Shown here in pieces: positions 17,195 through 25,657 of a stretch of 64,000 nt of DNA. Position numbers and translations under genes: made by a program. The stretch spans positions 372,001 through 436,000 of the forward strand of contig NZ_CAKAKO010000003.1 of the NCBI RefSeq assembly GCF_916700565.1, in the 5' to 3' direction. The DNA is from Xenophilus sp. Marseille-Q4582. GTDB lineage: Bacteria > Pseudomonadota > Gammaproteobacteria > Burkholderiales > Burkholderiaceae_C. The notes beneath the pieces were generated by a model. The model worked only from the letters and a program-made list of their open reading frames with translations. It did not search any database and was not told the origin of the DNA. Every line of letters starts with the position of its first letter. The stretch's first letter is position 1.

Positions 17195-18859
17195 GGGTAT
17201 AGGAAGTTCAACCGCCCTTTTTTGCGAGTCTGGCAGGTAGGAAGCGGCCGCGCAAGCGCCGCTTTGGGCACAGATCGGGCACAGATCGGGGGTTCATGCG
17301 TGGGTTTTCGACATCGCGGGGCCACGCAGCGGCTCAGTGCGTAGCCATTTCTCACCGAATCCCGGCACAGGGCCGAGCGCAGCCCTGCGGGGTCGTGGCC
17401 GCATCGGATCGGACTCTGGCTTGGCTGCCGGCTGTGTGGCCGGCGCCTCATCACGCGGCGGGCGGCGGGGCGCGCGCTGCGGGCCGGTAGTGCGCTTGCT
17501 CCAGCGCGCCGTGCTTCTCGAAGTGGGCGAGGATGGCGCGGATGGCGGTGGGTTCTTCGATGCTGGCGACGATCCGTACCGCGCCGCCGCAGTGGGCGCA
17601 GGTGGTGATGTCGATGGAAAAGACCCGCTTGAGCCGTTGCGCCCAGCTCATCGCACGGCGCTTCTGCTCGGGGCTGCGCGGCTCGTCGTGGGCGCTGACG
17701 TCCACTGGCGCCGCATCGCCCGCAGGCCGCTTGCCGCGCCCCGAGGGCGTCAGCTGCGCGCGCAGGTTTGCATTCGGGGCAAACACACCGTGGAAACGGG
17801 TCAGGTGGGCGCGAGGTGGCGGGACCAGTGCGGCCAGTTTCGCGATGAAGTCGACCGCATCCCATTCGACATGGGTGGTGCCATTGCGCCATGGCGTCTT
17901 GAGCTGGTAACGCACCCTGCCCTGTGGCGAGATCGATAGCCGCTGCTCGCTGATCGCCGGGCGCGTGATGTAGCGGCACAGCTTTTCGAGCTTGTGGCTT
18001 TCGTGTGCTTCCGCGGCCACGCCGGCATGCAGCGAGAAGCCGCCGACCTTGCCGGCGTCGCCCTCCAGCGAGCCTGCGTCACCGGGCAATGTTTGCAGCG
18101 TGACGACCTTGCGGCCAGCGTCGCGACCGGTGGCGATGCGGTAGGTCATCGAACTCATCCGCAGCCCATCCATGCCGTCGTCGCTACCCGCGCTGTCGGA
18201 CAGGAACACGGATTCGTCTTCGCCTTCGAGCCAGCCGCGGCGCGACAGGTGCCGGCACACGCGATGCGCGATGGTGTTGGCGAGCTGCGTCAGTTGCGCA
18301 GAGGTGGGGGCGCGGCGCAGGCGCGGTTTGCGCCGCGGGGGCTCGACGTTCGCGTCGTACACGCCGTCGAGCCACAGCATGTGGAAGTGGATGTTGAGAT
18401 TCAGCGCGCTGCCGAAGCGCTGGATCAGGGTCACCGCACCGCATTGCGCCGTATCCCGCGGCACGCCGGCCTGATCGGCAAGCCAACCGGCGATCACACG
18501 ATGCACGATGCCCAGCACCGGGCCGATCGCCTCAGGCTTGCTGGCGAACAGGAAGCGCAACGGGTACGGGAAACTCAGCACCCATTGCCGCACCGGCCGC
18601 GGGCCGAACACCTCGTCCACCAGATGCCGCGCCGACTCGGCCATGCGCCGTGCGCCGCAGCTCGGGCACAGCCCGCGCTTCTTGCAGGAATACGCCACCA
18701 GCCTCTCGGCACGACAGTGCTCGCAGACCACGCGCAGGAAGCCGTGCTCGAGCACGCCGCAGCGCAGGTAGGTCTCGAACTCCTCGCGCACATACTCGGG
18801 CAGCGGGCGGTCTTCGGCCTCAAGACGCGCGATGAAGTCCGGGTAGTGCGCCTGCACTA
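17195..18859 (-). mobile_element. IS91-family element copy C, right part lost at IS5 junction
   Basis: It starts with the same GGGTATAGG end as copies A and B, continues collinear with copy B, and ends at CACTA, where IS5 copy 2 begins. The sequence that should follow (CTAGCGCG in copy B) is absent beyond the IS5, which instead abuts the integrase gene. The missing flank implies a deletion or rearrangement after insertion. Confidence 0.88.
17451..18859 (-). pseudogene. IS91-family transposase lacking its N-terminus (copy C)
   Basis: It is collinear with the intact 510-residue transposase from about residue 43 (QAHYPDFIARLEAEDRPLPE) to the stop, with the zinc, HUH and tyrosine regions present. 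The first 42 codons and the native start are replaced by the IS5 terminus. A GTG or ATG inside could be used, but no ribosome binding site was seen. Small differences from copy B, for example QAGVPRDTAQCG, show they are not a very recent duplication. Confidence 0.8.
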
Positions 18860-19664
18860 GGGCCTGTTAACACTATCGCAACGATTCGACGATCAGTGCG
18901 AAGTGGATGAAGGCCGCGAACATGACGTCGAGCTTGTCGAAGCGGCTGAAGATGCGGCGGAACCCTTTCAGACGGCGGAACAGGCGCTCGATTTCGTTGC
19001 GGCGCTTGTAGATCTCGGTGTTGTACGCCCATGGCTGGGCCCGCAGCGGATGCGGGGGCACGACCGGATCCAGGCCCAGATCCAGCGCGAGCTGCCGGGT
19101 TTCATTGCCCTCGTAGGCGCGATCCATGACCAGATGGCAGCGCGCGGGCAGGGGTGGCAGGGCATGCAGCAGGGCGCGACCGGCTGGGGCATCGCCCGCC
19201 TGGCCCGGCGAAAGCGAGAAGGCTAACGCGCAGCGGGAATCCGCGGCAGCCATATGAATTTTGGTGGTCCAGCCTCCGCGGGAGCGGCCGATGGCCTGCG
19301 GGCCGTTTTTTTTCGTGCGCCGGTGCCGTCCGGGTGGACCTTGACGATCGTACTGTCCAGGCTGACCGCCTCCAGCCGCACCCGGACCAGCTGTTCGGCC
19401 TGCATGCGCTCGAAGACCCGATCCAGGACCCCGGCCTTGGCCCACCGGTTCATCCGCGTGTGAATCGTGTGCCAGTTGCCGAACCGCTTGGGCAGGGCCC
19501 GCCACTTGCAGCCATTTTCGGCCACGAACAGGATCGCGTTGAGCACTTGAAGGTTGTCCAGCGACACATTGCCCCGCTGCCGCGGCAGGCAATCCTCGAT
19601 ACGCGCGAATTGCGCAGGCGTAAGTTCCATGCGCAGTATGTTAGCACGTAGTGTTAACAGGCCC
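18860..19664 (-). mobile_element. IS5-family insertion sequence, copy 2 (805 bp, inverted)
   Basis: Same length and ends as copy 1 but in reverse orientation, flanked by CTA on the left and TAG on the right. The left end reads GGGCCTGTTAACACTA. Its sequence is nearly identical to copy 1; one change gives His instead of Tyr in NWHTI(H/Y)TRM. Together with copy 1 it bounds 18.2 kb. Confidence 0.9.
18873..19630 (-). CDS. IS5-family transposase, two frames joined by -1 frameshift (copy 2)
   Basis: The first frame is 19630 to 19223 and the second ends at 18873, joined at a run of eight A (as T on the plus strand) as in copy 1. Catalytic-half landmarks HLVMDRAYEGNETRQL and the RRNEIERLFRRL block are intact. 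It is likely active if the frameshift is used. Confidence 0.85.
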
Positions 19665-21517
19665 TAGGCGACTCCGACTCGCAGCGGGGTCCATTCGCTT
19701 TCCTTCACGGCTGCGCTCACTGCCATGACGAGCTTGTCGAGATTGCTGGCCGTCACGCCCTCCAGTGCCGAATGCCCCCGCAGCATCGAGCGCGGTTGCA
19801 GCAGTGCATGGTAGATCTGCCAAGGATCCGCACCCCTGGTCAGCTTGAGGACGGACTGGATCAGCTCGTGTTTGAGTGGGTCGAGATGCCAATCCGGCAC
19901 GCGCTGGCCGCGGTTGCCCACGTTCAACGCCAGCAAGTTGCCCGCCTTGATCTCGTAGCTGATCCACCTGCGGGACTTGCCCGCCATCTTGGCAAACGCC
20001 GCGACGGGAAGGTTGTGCGGCGCTTCGAAGACATCGAACAGCTCCATCCTCTCGCGCTGAATGTCCGAGGGCACCAGCGGCGCGGCCGATCGAGGGGGCG
20101 GAACCGCCGGCAGCCGATGTGTGGCGGCAGAAACCAACGGCATGGCGTCACCCGGCTTCGTCACCAGCAGGATTGGCGAAGCGGCAACCGGCGTGGAAGG
20201 TGCGCTTGCGGTTTGCTCATTCGGGAACGCGGGTACGCCTTCCAGATGCACGGTGAGCGGCATACTGGCCGCCTCGACCTGGTTCTGCTCGAAGAGGTCG
20301 AGCCGATCGGCCCAGTCCTGCATCATGCGGCGACGCTGCTCCACGTACTCGGCATGGTTGTAGGTCGCGCTGACCTTGTTGGGATCGACATGCGAGAGCT
20401 GTGCATCCACCCAGACCTTCGGGTAGCCGATCTCGTTGAGCGCAGTGGACATCGTGCCGCGGATGCCGTGCCCCGTCAGGCGTTCCTGATAGCCCATGCG
20501 CTTGAGGGCACCATTGAGCGTGTTCTCGCTGATGCGCTTCTTCAAGTCGCTGTCGTGCCGGAACAGGTAGCGCTGGGCCGGCTTGAACTCATCGAGCAGG
20601 TGCCGGACGATCTCCATGGCCTGAATCGACAGCGGCACGATGTAGGGCGGGATGTCCTTCGGCTGCTGCCGCTTCTTGCGCATATCCACCTGGAGTTGCT
20701 TCACGACGTCGGGCGGGATGATCCACAGTCCACGGTCCAGATCGAATTGATCCGGCATCGCCTGTCGCAGCTCTCCGGTTCGCACGCCGGTCAGCAGCAG
20801 TAGCCGCAGCCCGAGCTGGGTCTGCCGCCGGCCGCGATAGCTGCGCAGCCTCTGCAACAGCCTTGGCAGCTCGGCCATACGCAGGAACGGGTTGTGGTTG
20901 ACGGGTGGCAGTGGCAGCGCCACCACATCGAGATCGGAGGCCGGGTTCTGCTCCAGGCCCGGCACGATCACCAACGCGTAGCGGAACAGTTGGTTGAACC
21001 ACGTCCTGACTTTCTCGGCAACGGAGAGCGCCTTGCGCTTCTCGATCTTGGCGATCACCTCCAAGAGGTCGGGACGCTTGATCTCATAGACCGACCGCTT
21101 GCCCAAGGCGGGCAGCACATCCTTGTCGAAGATGCGCGGAAGTATCGAGAGAGTCGTCTGCCGGCCTTCCTTGAGGCTGAGCCCGCGATGCTTGAGCCAC
21201 TTGCGATACACCGCCTCGAAGGTGTTTTCGTCGGCGAGTCGGACAGCGGTCCGCTTCTGCTTGCGGTGAACGCGAGGATTGGTGCCTTTGGCCAGCAGGG
21301 CGCGCGCTTCGTCGCGCAGGCTGCGGGCCTCGCGAAGCGTCACCTCCGGGTAGGTGCCGAGCGACATCCGCTTCTGCTTGCCCGCCCAGTAGTAGCGGAA
21401 GTGCCAAGTTCTGCCCCCTGCAGCCGTGACGGCCAGAGAGAGGCCATCCAGGTCAGGGAGGGTGTATGCCTTGCCAGTTGCCTTGGCCTGCCGAACGGCC
21501 AGGTCTGAGAGTGCCAT
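19664..21517 (-). CDS. int: ICE site-specific tyrosine integrase (P4 type)
   Basis: ATG 21517 (MALSDLAVRQAKATGKAYTL) is chosen for AGGAG 7 bp upstream. The N-terminal 90 residues form a DUF4102-type arm-binding domain. The catalytic domain shows TGVRTGELRQ near 247, HGIRGTMSTAL near 354, LSHVDPNK near 376 and the tyrosine in SATYNHAEY near 387. A C-terminal extension of about 200 residues follows, as in the large integrases of ICEclc-like elements. It is 617 residues and transcribed away from the tRNA-Gly target. Its TAG stop combines the TA target duplication with the terminal base of the IS5 copy. Confidence 0.93.
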   Translation of the reverse strand: MALSDLAVRQAKATGKAYTLPDLDGLSLAVTAAGGRTWHFRYYWAGKQKRMSLGTYPEVTLREARSLRDEARALLAKGTNPRVHRKQKRTAVRLADENTFEAVYRKWLKHRGLSLKEGRQTTLSILPRIFDKDVLPALGKRSVYEIKRPDLLEVIAKIEKRKALSVAEKVRTWFNQLFRYALVIVPGLEQNPASDLDVVALPLPPVNHNPFLRMAELPRLLQRLRSYRGRRQTQLGLRLLLLTGVRTGELRQAMPDQFDLDRGLWIIPPDVVKQLQVDMRKKRQQPKDIPPYIVPLSIQAMEIVRHLLDEFKPAQRYLFRHDSDLKKRISENTLNGALKRMGYQERLTGHGIRGTMSTALNEIGYPKVWVDAQLSHVDPNKVSATYNHAEYVEQRRRMMQDWADRLDLFEQNQVEAASMPLTVHLEGVPAFPNEQTASAPSTPVAASPILLVTKPGDAMPLVSAATHRLPAVPPPRSAAPLVPSDIQRERMELFDVFEAPHNLPVAAFAKMAGKSRRWISYEIKAGNLLALNVGNRGQRVPDWHLDPLKHELIQSVLKLTRGADPWQIYHALLQPRSMLRGHSALEGVTASNLDKLVMAVSAAVKESEWTPLRVGVA

Positions 21518-21755
21518 GCTCTTGCTCCTGAACATGAGTCAGGAACCAGATGCTGGTCACGTCGACCTCGCCCCTCCATCAACAATCCGGAATCAGCCGC
21601 GCCCGCAAAAATGGACTTGTTTGTGGACTCAAAAGCCCCGGCTGTAGGCGGATCGCAGTGGACCGCGGCAGAACGTCAAAGAGAGGAAAAGTCCTTGTGT
21701 GGCAACGACTTGCAGACTCTCTTGGACTTCTGCGGAAGTCCGCAGAATGATGCAG
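21518..21755. promoter_or_regulatory. ICE end between integrase and tRNA, with candidate recombinase sites
   Basis: This gap should hold the int promoter and arm sites. A perfect dyad TTCTGCGGA-AG-TCCGCAGAA occupies 21728-21747, nine bases beyond the tRNA 3' end, and the hexamer GGACTT or its complement occurs several times. Their use by the integrase is inferred. Confidence 0.45.
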
Positions 21756-21773
21756 TGGAGCGGGTGAAGGGAA
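21756..21773 (-). other. Predicted ICE attachment core at tRNA-Gly 3' end
   Basis: TTCCCTTCACCCGCTCCA is the tRNA 3' terminus adjoining the integrase side. ICEs of this type duplicate 15-20 bp of the tRNA 3' end, so the partner copy should lie left of the window. No second copy is seen within the window. Confidence 0.55.
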
Positions 21774-21829
21774 TCGAACCCTCGTATGAAGCTTGGGAAG
21801 CTGCCGTTCTACCATTGAACTACACCCGC
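21756..21829 (-). tRNA. tRNA-Gly (anticodon CCC)
   Basis: The minus strand folds as a 74-nt cloverleaf from GCGGGTG to CACCCGCTCCA with encoded CCA, a T-arm containing GGTTCGATTCC, and anticodon loop TTCCCAA. The anticodon stem GCAGC/GCTTC has one C-U mismatch at the second pair. A TAGAAT box lies upstream (21840-21845 on the plus strand). The 3' end faces the ICE integrase, making this the integration target. Confidence 0.93.
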
Positions 21830-22050
21830 AGCGGCGCGCATTCTACTGTGCGAATCAGGGGGGCCGGCCAATGCGGCAACGATGACGCGCACCAGGGCCC
21901 GAGCAAGGGCGTCAGCAGCACGCGGATGGCCTCACGAGGCAATCTCCCAACGTCGCCATCGTGGGCACCTCTGTCCGGGCGGCCCGCGCCGCCCGCCCGT
22001 TGAAGCCGCGGAGGGAGGAGCGCGCTTGCCCGGACAGTGAGGCGCCTGGG
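21830..22050. other. GC-rich intergenic region right of tRNA-Gly
   Basis: Apart from the tRNA promoter near 21840-21845, no gene was recognised. Several GC-rich short palindromes are present. Confidence 0.4.
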
Positions 22051-22072
22051 GGCCGGCCCTTCAGGGCCGGCC
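22051..22072. terminator. Perfect GC hairpin at the end of the small ORF
   Basis: Nine perfectly paired bases (GGCCGGCCC with GGGCCGGCC) enclose TTCA, which contains the stop codon of the 56-residue ORF on the minus strand. No T run follows, so termination is uncertain. Confidence 0.4.
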
Positions 22073-22231
22073 GGGGTCGAGGATGTGGACCCCTTCCTTG
22101 AGCGGCGGCTGGCCAGGCCGCGGGTCTTCCTCGTCATCGAGCTCGGCCAGGCGCACTTCGGCCTCGGTGTTGGCCTGTTCGGCAAGCTGGGCTTCGTCGG
22201 CTTCGGGGACGGACGGCGGCGTCGAGGTCAT
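22061..22231 (-). CDS. Small acidic hypothetical protein (56 aa)
   Basis: The frame starts ATG 22231 with AAGGAG eight bases upstream and encodes MTSTPPSVPEADEAQLAEQ, an Ala/Glu-rich helix (NTEAEVRLAELDDEED), and a C-terminal PLKEGVHILDPGRP. It has no signal peptide or membrane segment. The strong ribosome binding site and amino-acid pattern argue that it is real. No family is recognised. It lies alone between tRNA-Gly and an IS, on the chromosome side of the ICE boundary. Confidence 0.6.
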   Translation of the reverse strand: MTSTPPSVPEADEAQLAEQANTEAEVRLAELDDEEDPRPGQPPLKEGVHILDPGRP

Positions 22232-22270
22232 CGTGGGCTCCTTGTCGTGAGAACAGGCGCTCCACGCTAA

Positions 22271-23143
22271 GAGCTACTAACAAAACCATGTCATCATCGA
22301 GCGCTTGATTGGTGTTTGATGAGGCATGGGTCGAAACAGGAATAGAGAAATCAGCGCCGCGCTGTTCAAGAAGGTTGCCCCGCTGTTGCCGGTAGTCGTT
22401 GCCTCGGCCAAAGGCGGTCGCCCACGAGTGAGCGACGAGATGGCCCTGAACGGCATTCTGTTCGTGCTGCGCACCGGCATTCCCTGGGAGGAGTTGCCCC
22501 AGGAACTGGGCTTTGGCAGTGGCATGACCTGTTGGCGGCGTCTGCGTGATTGGCAGGCTGCGGGCGTGTGGCATCGCCTGCATCTGTTGTTGCTCGGTGA
22601 ATTGCGCGGCGCCGGCAAACTGGACTTCAGCCGTGCGAGCATGGACGCGGCCAGTGTGGCCAGCCCCCGGGGGGCCACTACACCGGCCCCAACCCCACGG
22701 ACAGGGGCAAACTCGCAAGCAAGCGCCACATCATCACGGACCGCCAAGGCATCCCACTGATCTTCTGCGTCACGGGCGCCAACCGGCATGACTCGGTGGT
22801 TTTCGAGCAACTGGTCGACGCGTTGCCAGCGGTACGTGGCTGTCGCGGTCGGCCCAGGCGCTGGCCGCACAAACTGCATGTCGACAAGGGCTATGACTAT
22901 GCTCGCTGCCGCTTTCACCTGCGCAAGCTGGGGATCACCGCGCGTATTGCCCGGCGCGGCATCGAACGCAACGACCGGCTCGGGCGTCATCGCTGGGTGG
23001 TCGAGCGCACGCACGCCTGGCTGGCCGCCTTCGGCAAGCTGCGTACTCGTTTCGAGCGCCGCATCGACATTCATGTCGCGTTGCTCTCGCTGGCCTGCTG
23101 CGTTATCTGCATTCGCCATCTCCCACCGTTTTGTTAGCCGCTC
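22271..23143 (+). mobile_element. IS5-family insertion sequence (873 bp) with TAA target duplication
   Basis: Terminal repeats GAGCTACTAACAAAAC and the complement of GAGCGGCTAACAAAAC match at 14 of 16 positions. TAA flanks both sides (22268-22270 and 23144-23146), fitting the TNA duplications of IS5-group elements. It differs from the IS copies bounding the ICE cargo. Confidence 0.88.
22326..23137 (+). CDS. IS5-family transposase with -1 frameshift
   Basis: The first frame (MGRNRNREISAALFKKVAPL) reads to SVASPRG, where the string GGGGGGC near 22670 lets the ribosome slip by -1 into HYTGPNPTDRGKLASK and on to HVDKGYDYARC and RWVVERTHAWLAAFGKL. The G GGG GGC heptamer is a canonical slippery pattern, so programmed frameshifting is more likely than decay. 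The fused product is about 270 residues. Confidence 0.8.
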
Positions 23144-23146
23144 TAA

Positions 23147-24467
23147 CAGGCCGTTGAAAAATCCCCTGCGAGCGTCCGCGTCGGCCGCTACGATCTGAAG
23201 CCATCCCGGAACAACTGCGACAAGAAAGATGAGAGGCAACCAAGACTTCCAGGGGGCGATGTTTAGCTACATCAGCCTTGAAGAAAGAGTGCCAGCGGCA
23301 CACCCGCTGCGCAAGTTGCGCGCCGTGGTGGATGCGCTGCTGTCGAGCATGAACAGCGAGTTCGAAGCGGTGTACGCCCGCCGTGGCCGCCCCTCGGTGC
23401 CGCCGGAGATGCTGCTCAAGGCCTTGCTGCTGCAAATCCTGTTCTCCATCCGCAGCGAACGCCAGCTGGTCGAGGCGGTCAACTACAACCTGCTGTACCG
23501 CTGGTTCGTGGGCCTGAACATTGAAGACAAGGTCTGGGACCACTCCACCTTCAGCGCCAACCGCGAACGCCTCTTCAACGAAGACCTGGCGCGCGCCTTC
23601 TTCGAGCGCGTCAAGCTCAGCGCCCAGTGGGGCCGGCTTGCCAGCGACGAACACTTCAGCGTGGACGGCACGCTGATTGAGGCCTGGGCCTCGCACAAGA
23701 GTTTCAAACGCAAAGACGACGACAGCGGCACGCCACCCGGACGCAACCCCGAGGTGAACTTCAAAGGGCAGGAGCGCTGCAACGACACCCACGCCAGCAC
23801 CACCGATGCCGATGCCCGGCTGTTCAAGAAGAGCGCGGGCGACAAATCTCGCCTGTGCCACATGGGGCACATCCTCATGGAGAACCGCAACGGGCTGATC
23901 GTGGATGTGGAGATCACACATGCCAGTGGCACCGCCGAGCGCGAGGCGGCGCTGGCGATGCTCAAACGCCGGGGAAACAAGAACAAGCGGGCCACGGTCG
24001 GGGCCGACAAAGGTTACGACAGCCAGGCCTTCATCAAGGGCTGCCGAAAGCTCAAAGTCACGCCACACGTGGCGGCCAAGGACAAGCACTCGGCGGTCGA
24101 TGGCCGCATCCGGCGCCACGAGGGCTACAAGACCAGCCTCAAAGTGCGCAAGCGCATCGAGGAGGCCTTTGGCTGGATCAAGACAGTGGGTGGTCTGGCC
24201 AAGACCAAATTGATCGGTCAGGCCAAGCTCGCGGGCCAGGCGCTGCTGTGCTTTGCCACCTACAACCTGGTGCGCATGGGCAGTCTGGGCGGCTGGTGGG
24301 ACGCGCATCATGCGTGAACCATGGGATACGTGCGCCCGGAACGGGCAAAACGGCCTGCAAACAGGCCGAAATGGCCGCTCCAATCGCTGCGCAGGCCAGT
24401 TTGGGCGATCCGTTTCTTCGAAATCCACGACCCTGGCGCGTTCGATGAGCATTTTTTCAACGGCCTG
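23147..24467 (+). mobile_element. IS5-family insertion sequence (about 1.32 kb)
   Basis: Ends CAGGCCGTTGAAAAA and its complement define a 15-bp inverted repeat. The left end begins right after the TAA duplication of the preceding IS. A target duplication is not clear because the right flank reads CTAAAG. Confidence 0.85.
23229..24317 (+). CDS. IS5-family transposase (intact, single frame)
   Basis: This 362-residue DDE transposase opens MRGNQDFQGAMFSYISLEER, with HFSVDGTLIEAWASHKSF at the first catalytic Asp, VGADKGYDSQAFIKGCR at the second, and a C-terminal RKRIEEAFGWIKTVGG providing the Glu. It is complete and within intact ends, so probably functional. Confidence 0.92.
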   Translation: MRGNQDFQGAMFSYISLEERVPAAHPLRKLRAVVDALLSSMNSEFEAVYARRGRPSVPPEMLLKALLLQILFSIRSERQLVEAVNYNLLYRWFVGLNIEDKVWDHSTFSANRERLFNEDLARAFFERVKLSAQWGRLASDEHFSVDGTLIEAWASHKSFKRKDDDSGTPPGRNPEVNFKGQERCNDTHASTTDADARLFKKSAGDKSRLCHMGHILMENRNGLIVDVEITHASGTAEREAALAMLKRRGNKNKRATVGADKGYDSQAFIKGCRKLKVTPHVAAKDKHSAVDGRIRRHEGYKTSLKVRKRIEEAFGWIKTVGGLAKTKLIGQAKLAGQALLCFATYNLVRMGSLGGWWDAHHA

Positions 24468-24603
24468 CTAAAGGCCCGCAGGCGGCCGGCCTGTAGGCCG
24501 GTGGGCGTCCTGCGCGTCGTCGCTGCCGCCAGGGGCAGGCATCCGCCAGACGCCAACCAGGCCGCGCGAGCCGCCTGCACAAAAGGAACGCGCCGCCATG
24601 GCT

Positions 24604-25548
24604 TCAGTGGCAGGGAACGAGCAGGTCCTGCGCGTCCTCGTCGAAGCCGGGCATGGGCTGGGCACGCGCCAGCGCCATCCACACGGCGAAAGGCAGGCGC
24701 TGCACGGGTCGGTACACGGCCGCGCGCGCCACGACCAGGCGCGGCCCCTCCTGCATGAGCACGCCACAGCCTTCGGGCACTTCCTCGGGCGCGGCGATGG
24801 CGCGGCCTTTGGCGTCCTGCCCCAGCACGTACCAGCATTCGCCGCCCAGGTCGAGGTAGGCCGCGCGCTTGTCTGCCTTGCGCAGGTCGCCCAGCAGGTC
24901 GGCGCGGCTGACCTTGATCTCGTGCACCAGCGGGTGGCAATAGGCTTCCACGCTGGTGTTGCGGATCGAGAAGACATCGGGGCAGGCGATGCACCAGCGC
25001 GCCGGGCCGTCCTGTTCACCCTGCGTGTCTTCCAGCAGGCCCCGCGCCTGCGCGCCCGCAAGCGCCTGCGGTGCCGGCAGCCGCGCGCGCAGGCGCAGCC
25101 CGCGCCAGGCCAGGCGGCCGTTGCGCGTCATCTGCCGGGCCACCTGCTCGACCAGGGCTTCATGGGCCGTCAGGCGCGCGCGGTGGCCCCCATGTACCTG
25201 GGCCAGGTGCGCGATGCCCGCGTCGCTCAGGCGCAGCGTCTCGTGGCCCGAGGCATCGCGCTCGCGCGTGAGCAGGCCGGCCGCCAGCAGTTCGACCTCC
25301 ACCAGGTCGCCGCAAGGCCAGCCGGCCGAGCGGTGCAACTCGCGCAGGCGCCGCGCATGCACCCGGCCCAGCGCGCGGTGCAGCGGCGGATCGGCCACGG
25401 GCGGCTCACGGCCGGGCTCCTCCACCGGCGGTTCGCCGGGCGGCGGATCGACCTCGGGCGGCTGCTCCGGAAACGGCGAGGGCGGCGGCATGCCGGGCGG
25501 CAGATCGGGGGCGGGCGGCGGCGGGCCGAAGGGGGTTTCAAGCAGCAT
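24604..25548 (-). CDS. Putative DNA-repair nuclease with MmcB-like ExK domain
   Basis: From ATG 25548 (MLLETPFGPPPPAPDLPPGM) the protein has 314 residues: a Pro-rich leader to about 65, a winged-helix-like middle (VEVELLAAGLLTRERD then LRLSDAGIAHLAQ), and a C-terminal restriction-endonuclease-like domain with PDVFSIRNTS, the candidate catalytic HEIKVSRADLLGDL (E-x-K) and GGECWYVLG. The last domain resembles MmcB, a putative endonuclease linked to SOS-dependent mitomycin C resistance in Caulobacter. It is the last gene of the run imuA-imuB-dnaE2-2H-this gene, all on one strand, so likely shares LexA control. Nuclease activity is inferred. Confidence 0.65.
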   Translation of the reverse strand: MLLETPFGPPPPAPDLPPGMPPPSPFPEQPPEVDPPPGEPPVEEPGREPPVADPPLHRALGRVHARRLRELHRSAGWPCGDLVEVELLAAGLLTRERDASGHETLRLSDAGIAHLAQVHGGHRARLTAHEALVEQVARQMTRNGRLAWRGLRLRARLPAPQALAGAQARGLLEDTQGEQDGPARWCIACPDVFSIRNTSVEAYCHPLVHEIKVSRADLLGDLRKADKRAAYLDLGGECWYVLGQDAKGRAIAAPEEVPEGCGVLMQEGPRLVVARAAVYRPVQRLPFAVWMALARAQPMPGFDEDAQDLLVPCH

Positions 25549-25657
25549 GGGCAGGTCGGGGGCCAAAGCGTCGCAGCGCTCCCAAGGAGGCCTGAACGCG
25601 TGAAGAGAGCATGAAGCGCCGGGGGAAGGCGCGGGCGGTGGGGTACAGCCTAGCGGA

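Noticed and set aside
6162..18859. ISCR elements rather than IS91.
   Set aside because: The transposase has the IS91-type N-terminal zinc region and length, and the genes beside the copies are broken rather than carried resistance genes; a specific ISCR match could not be supported.
18860..19664. IS5 copy 2 as a simple insertion into IS91 copy C.
   Set aside because: The sequence beyond its right end is the ICE integrase, not the rest of the IS91 transposase, so a deletion or block transposition is needed.
22051..22072. A confident rho-independent terminator.
   Set aside because: The hairpin is perfect but no T run follows on either strand; kept only as a low-confidence feature.
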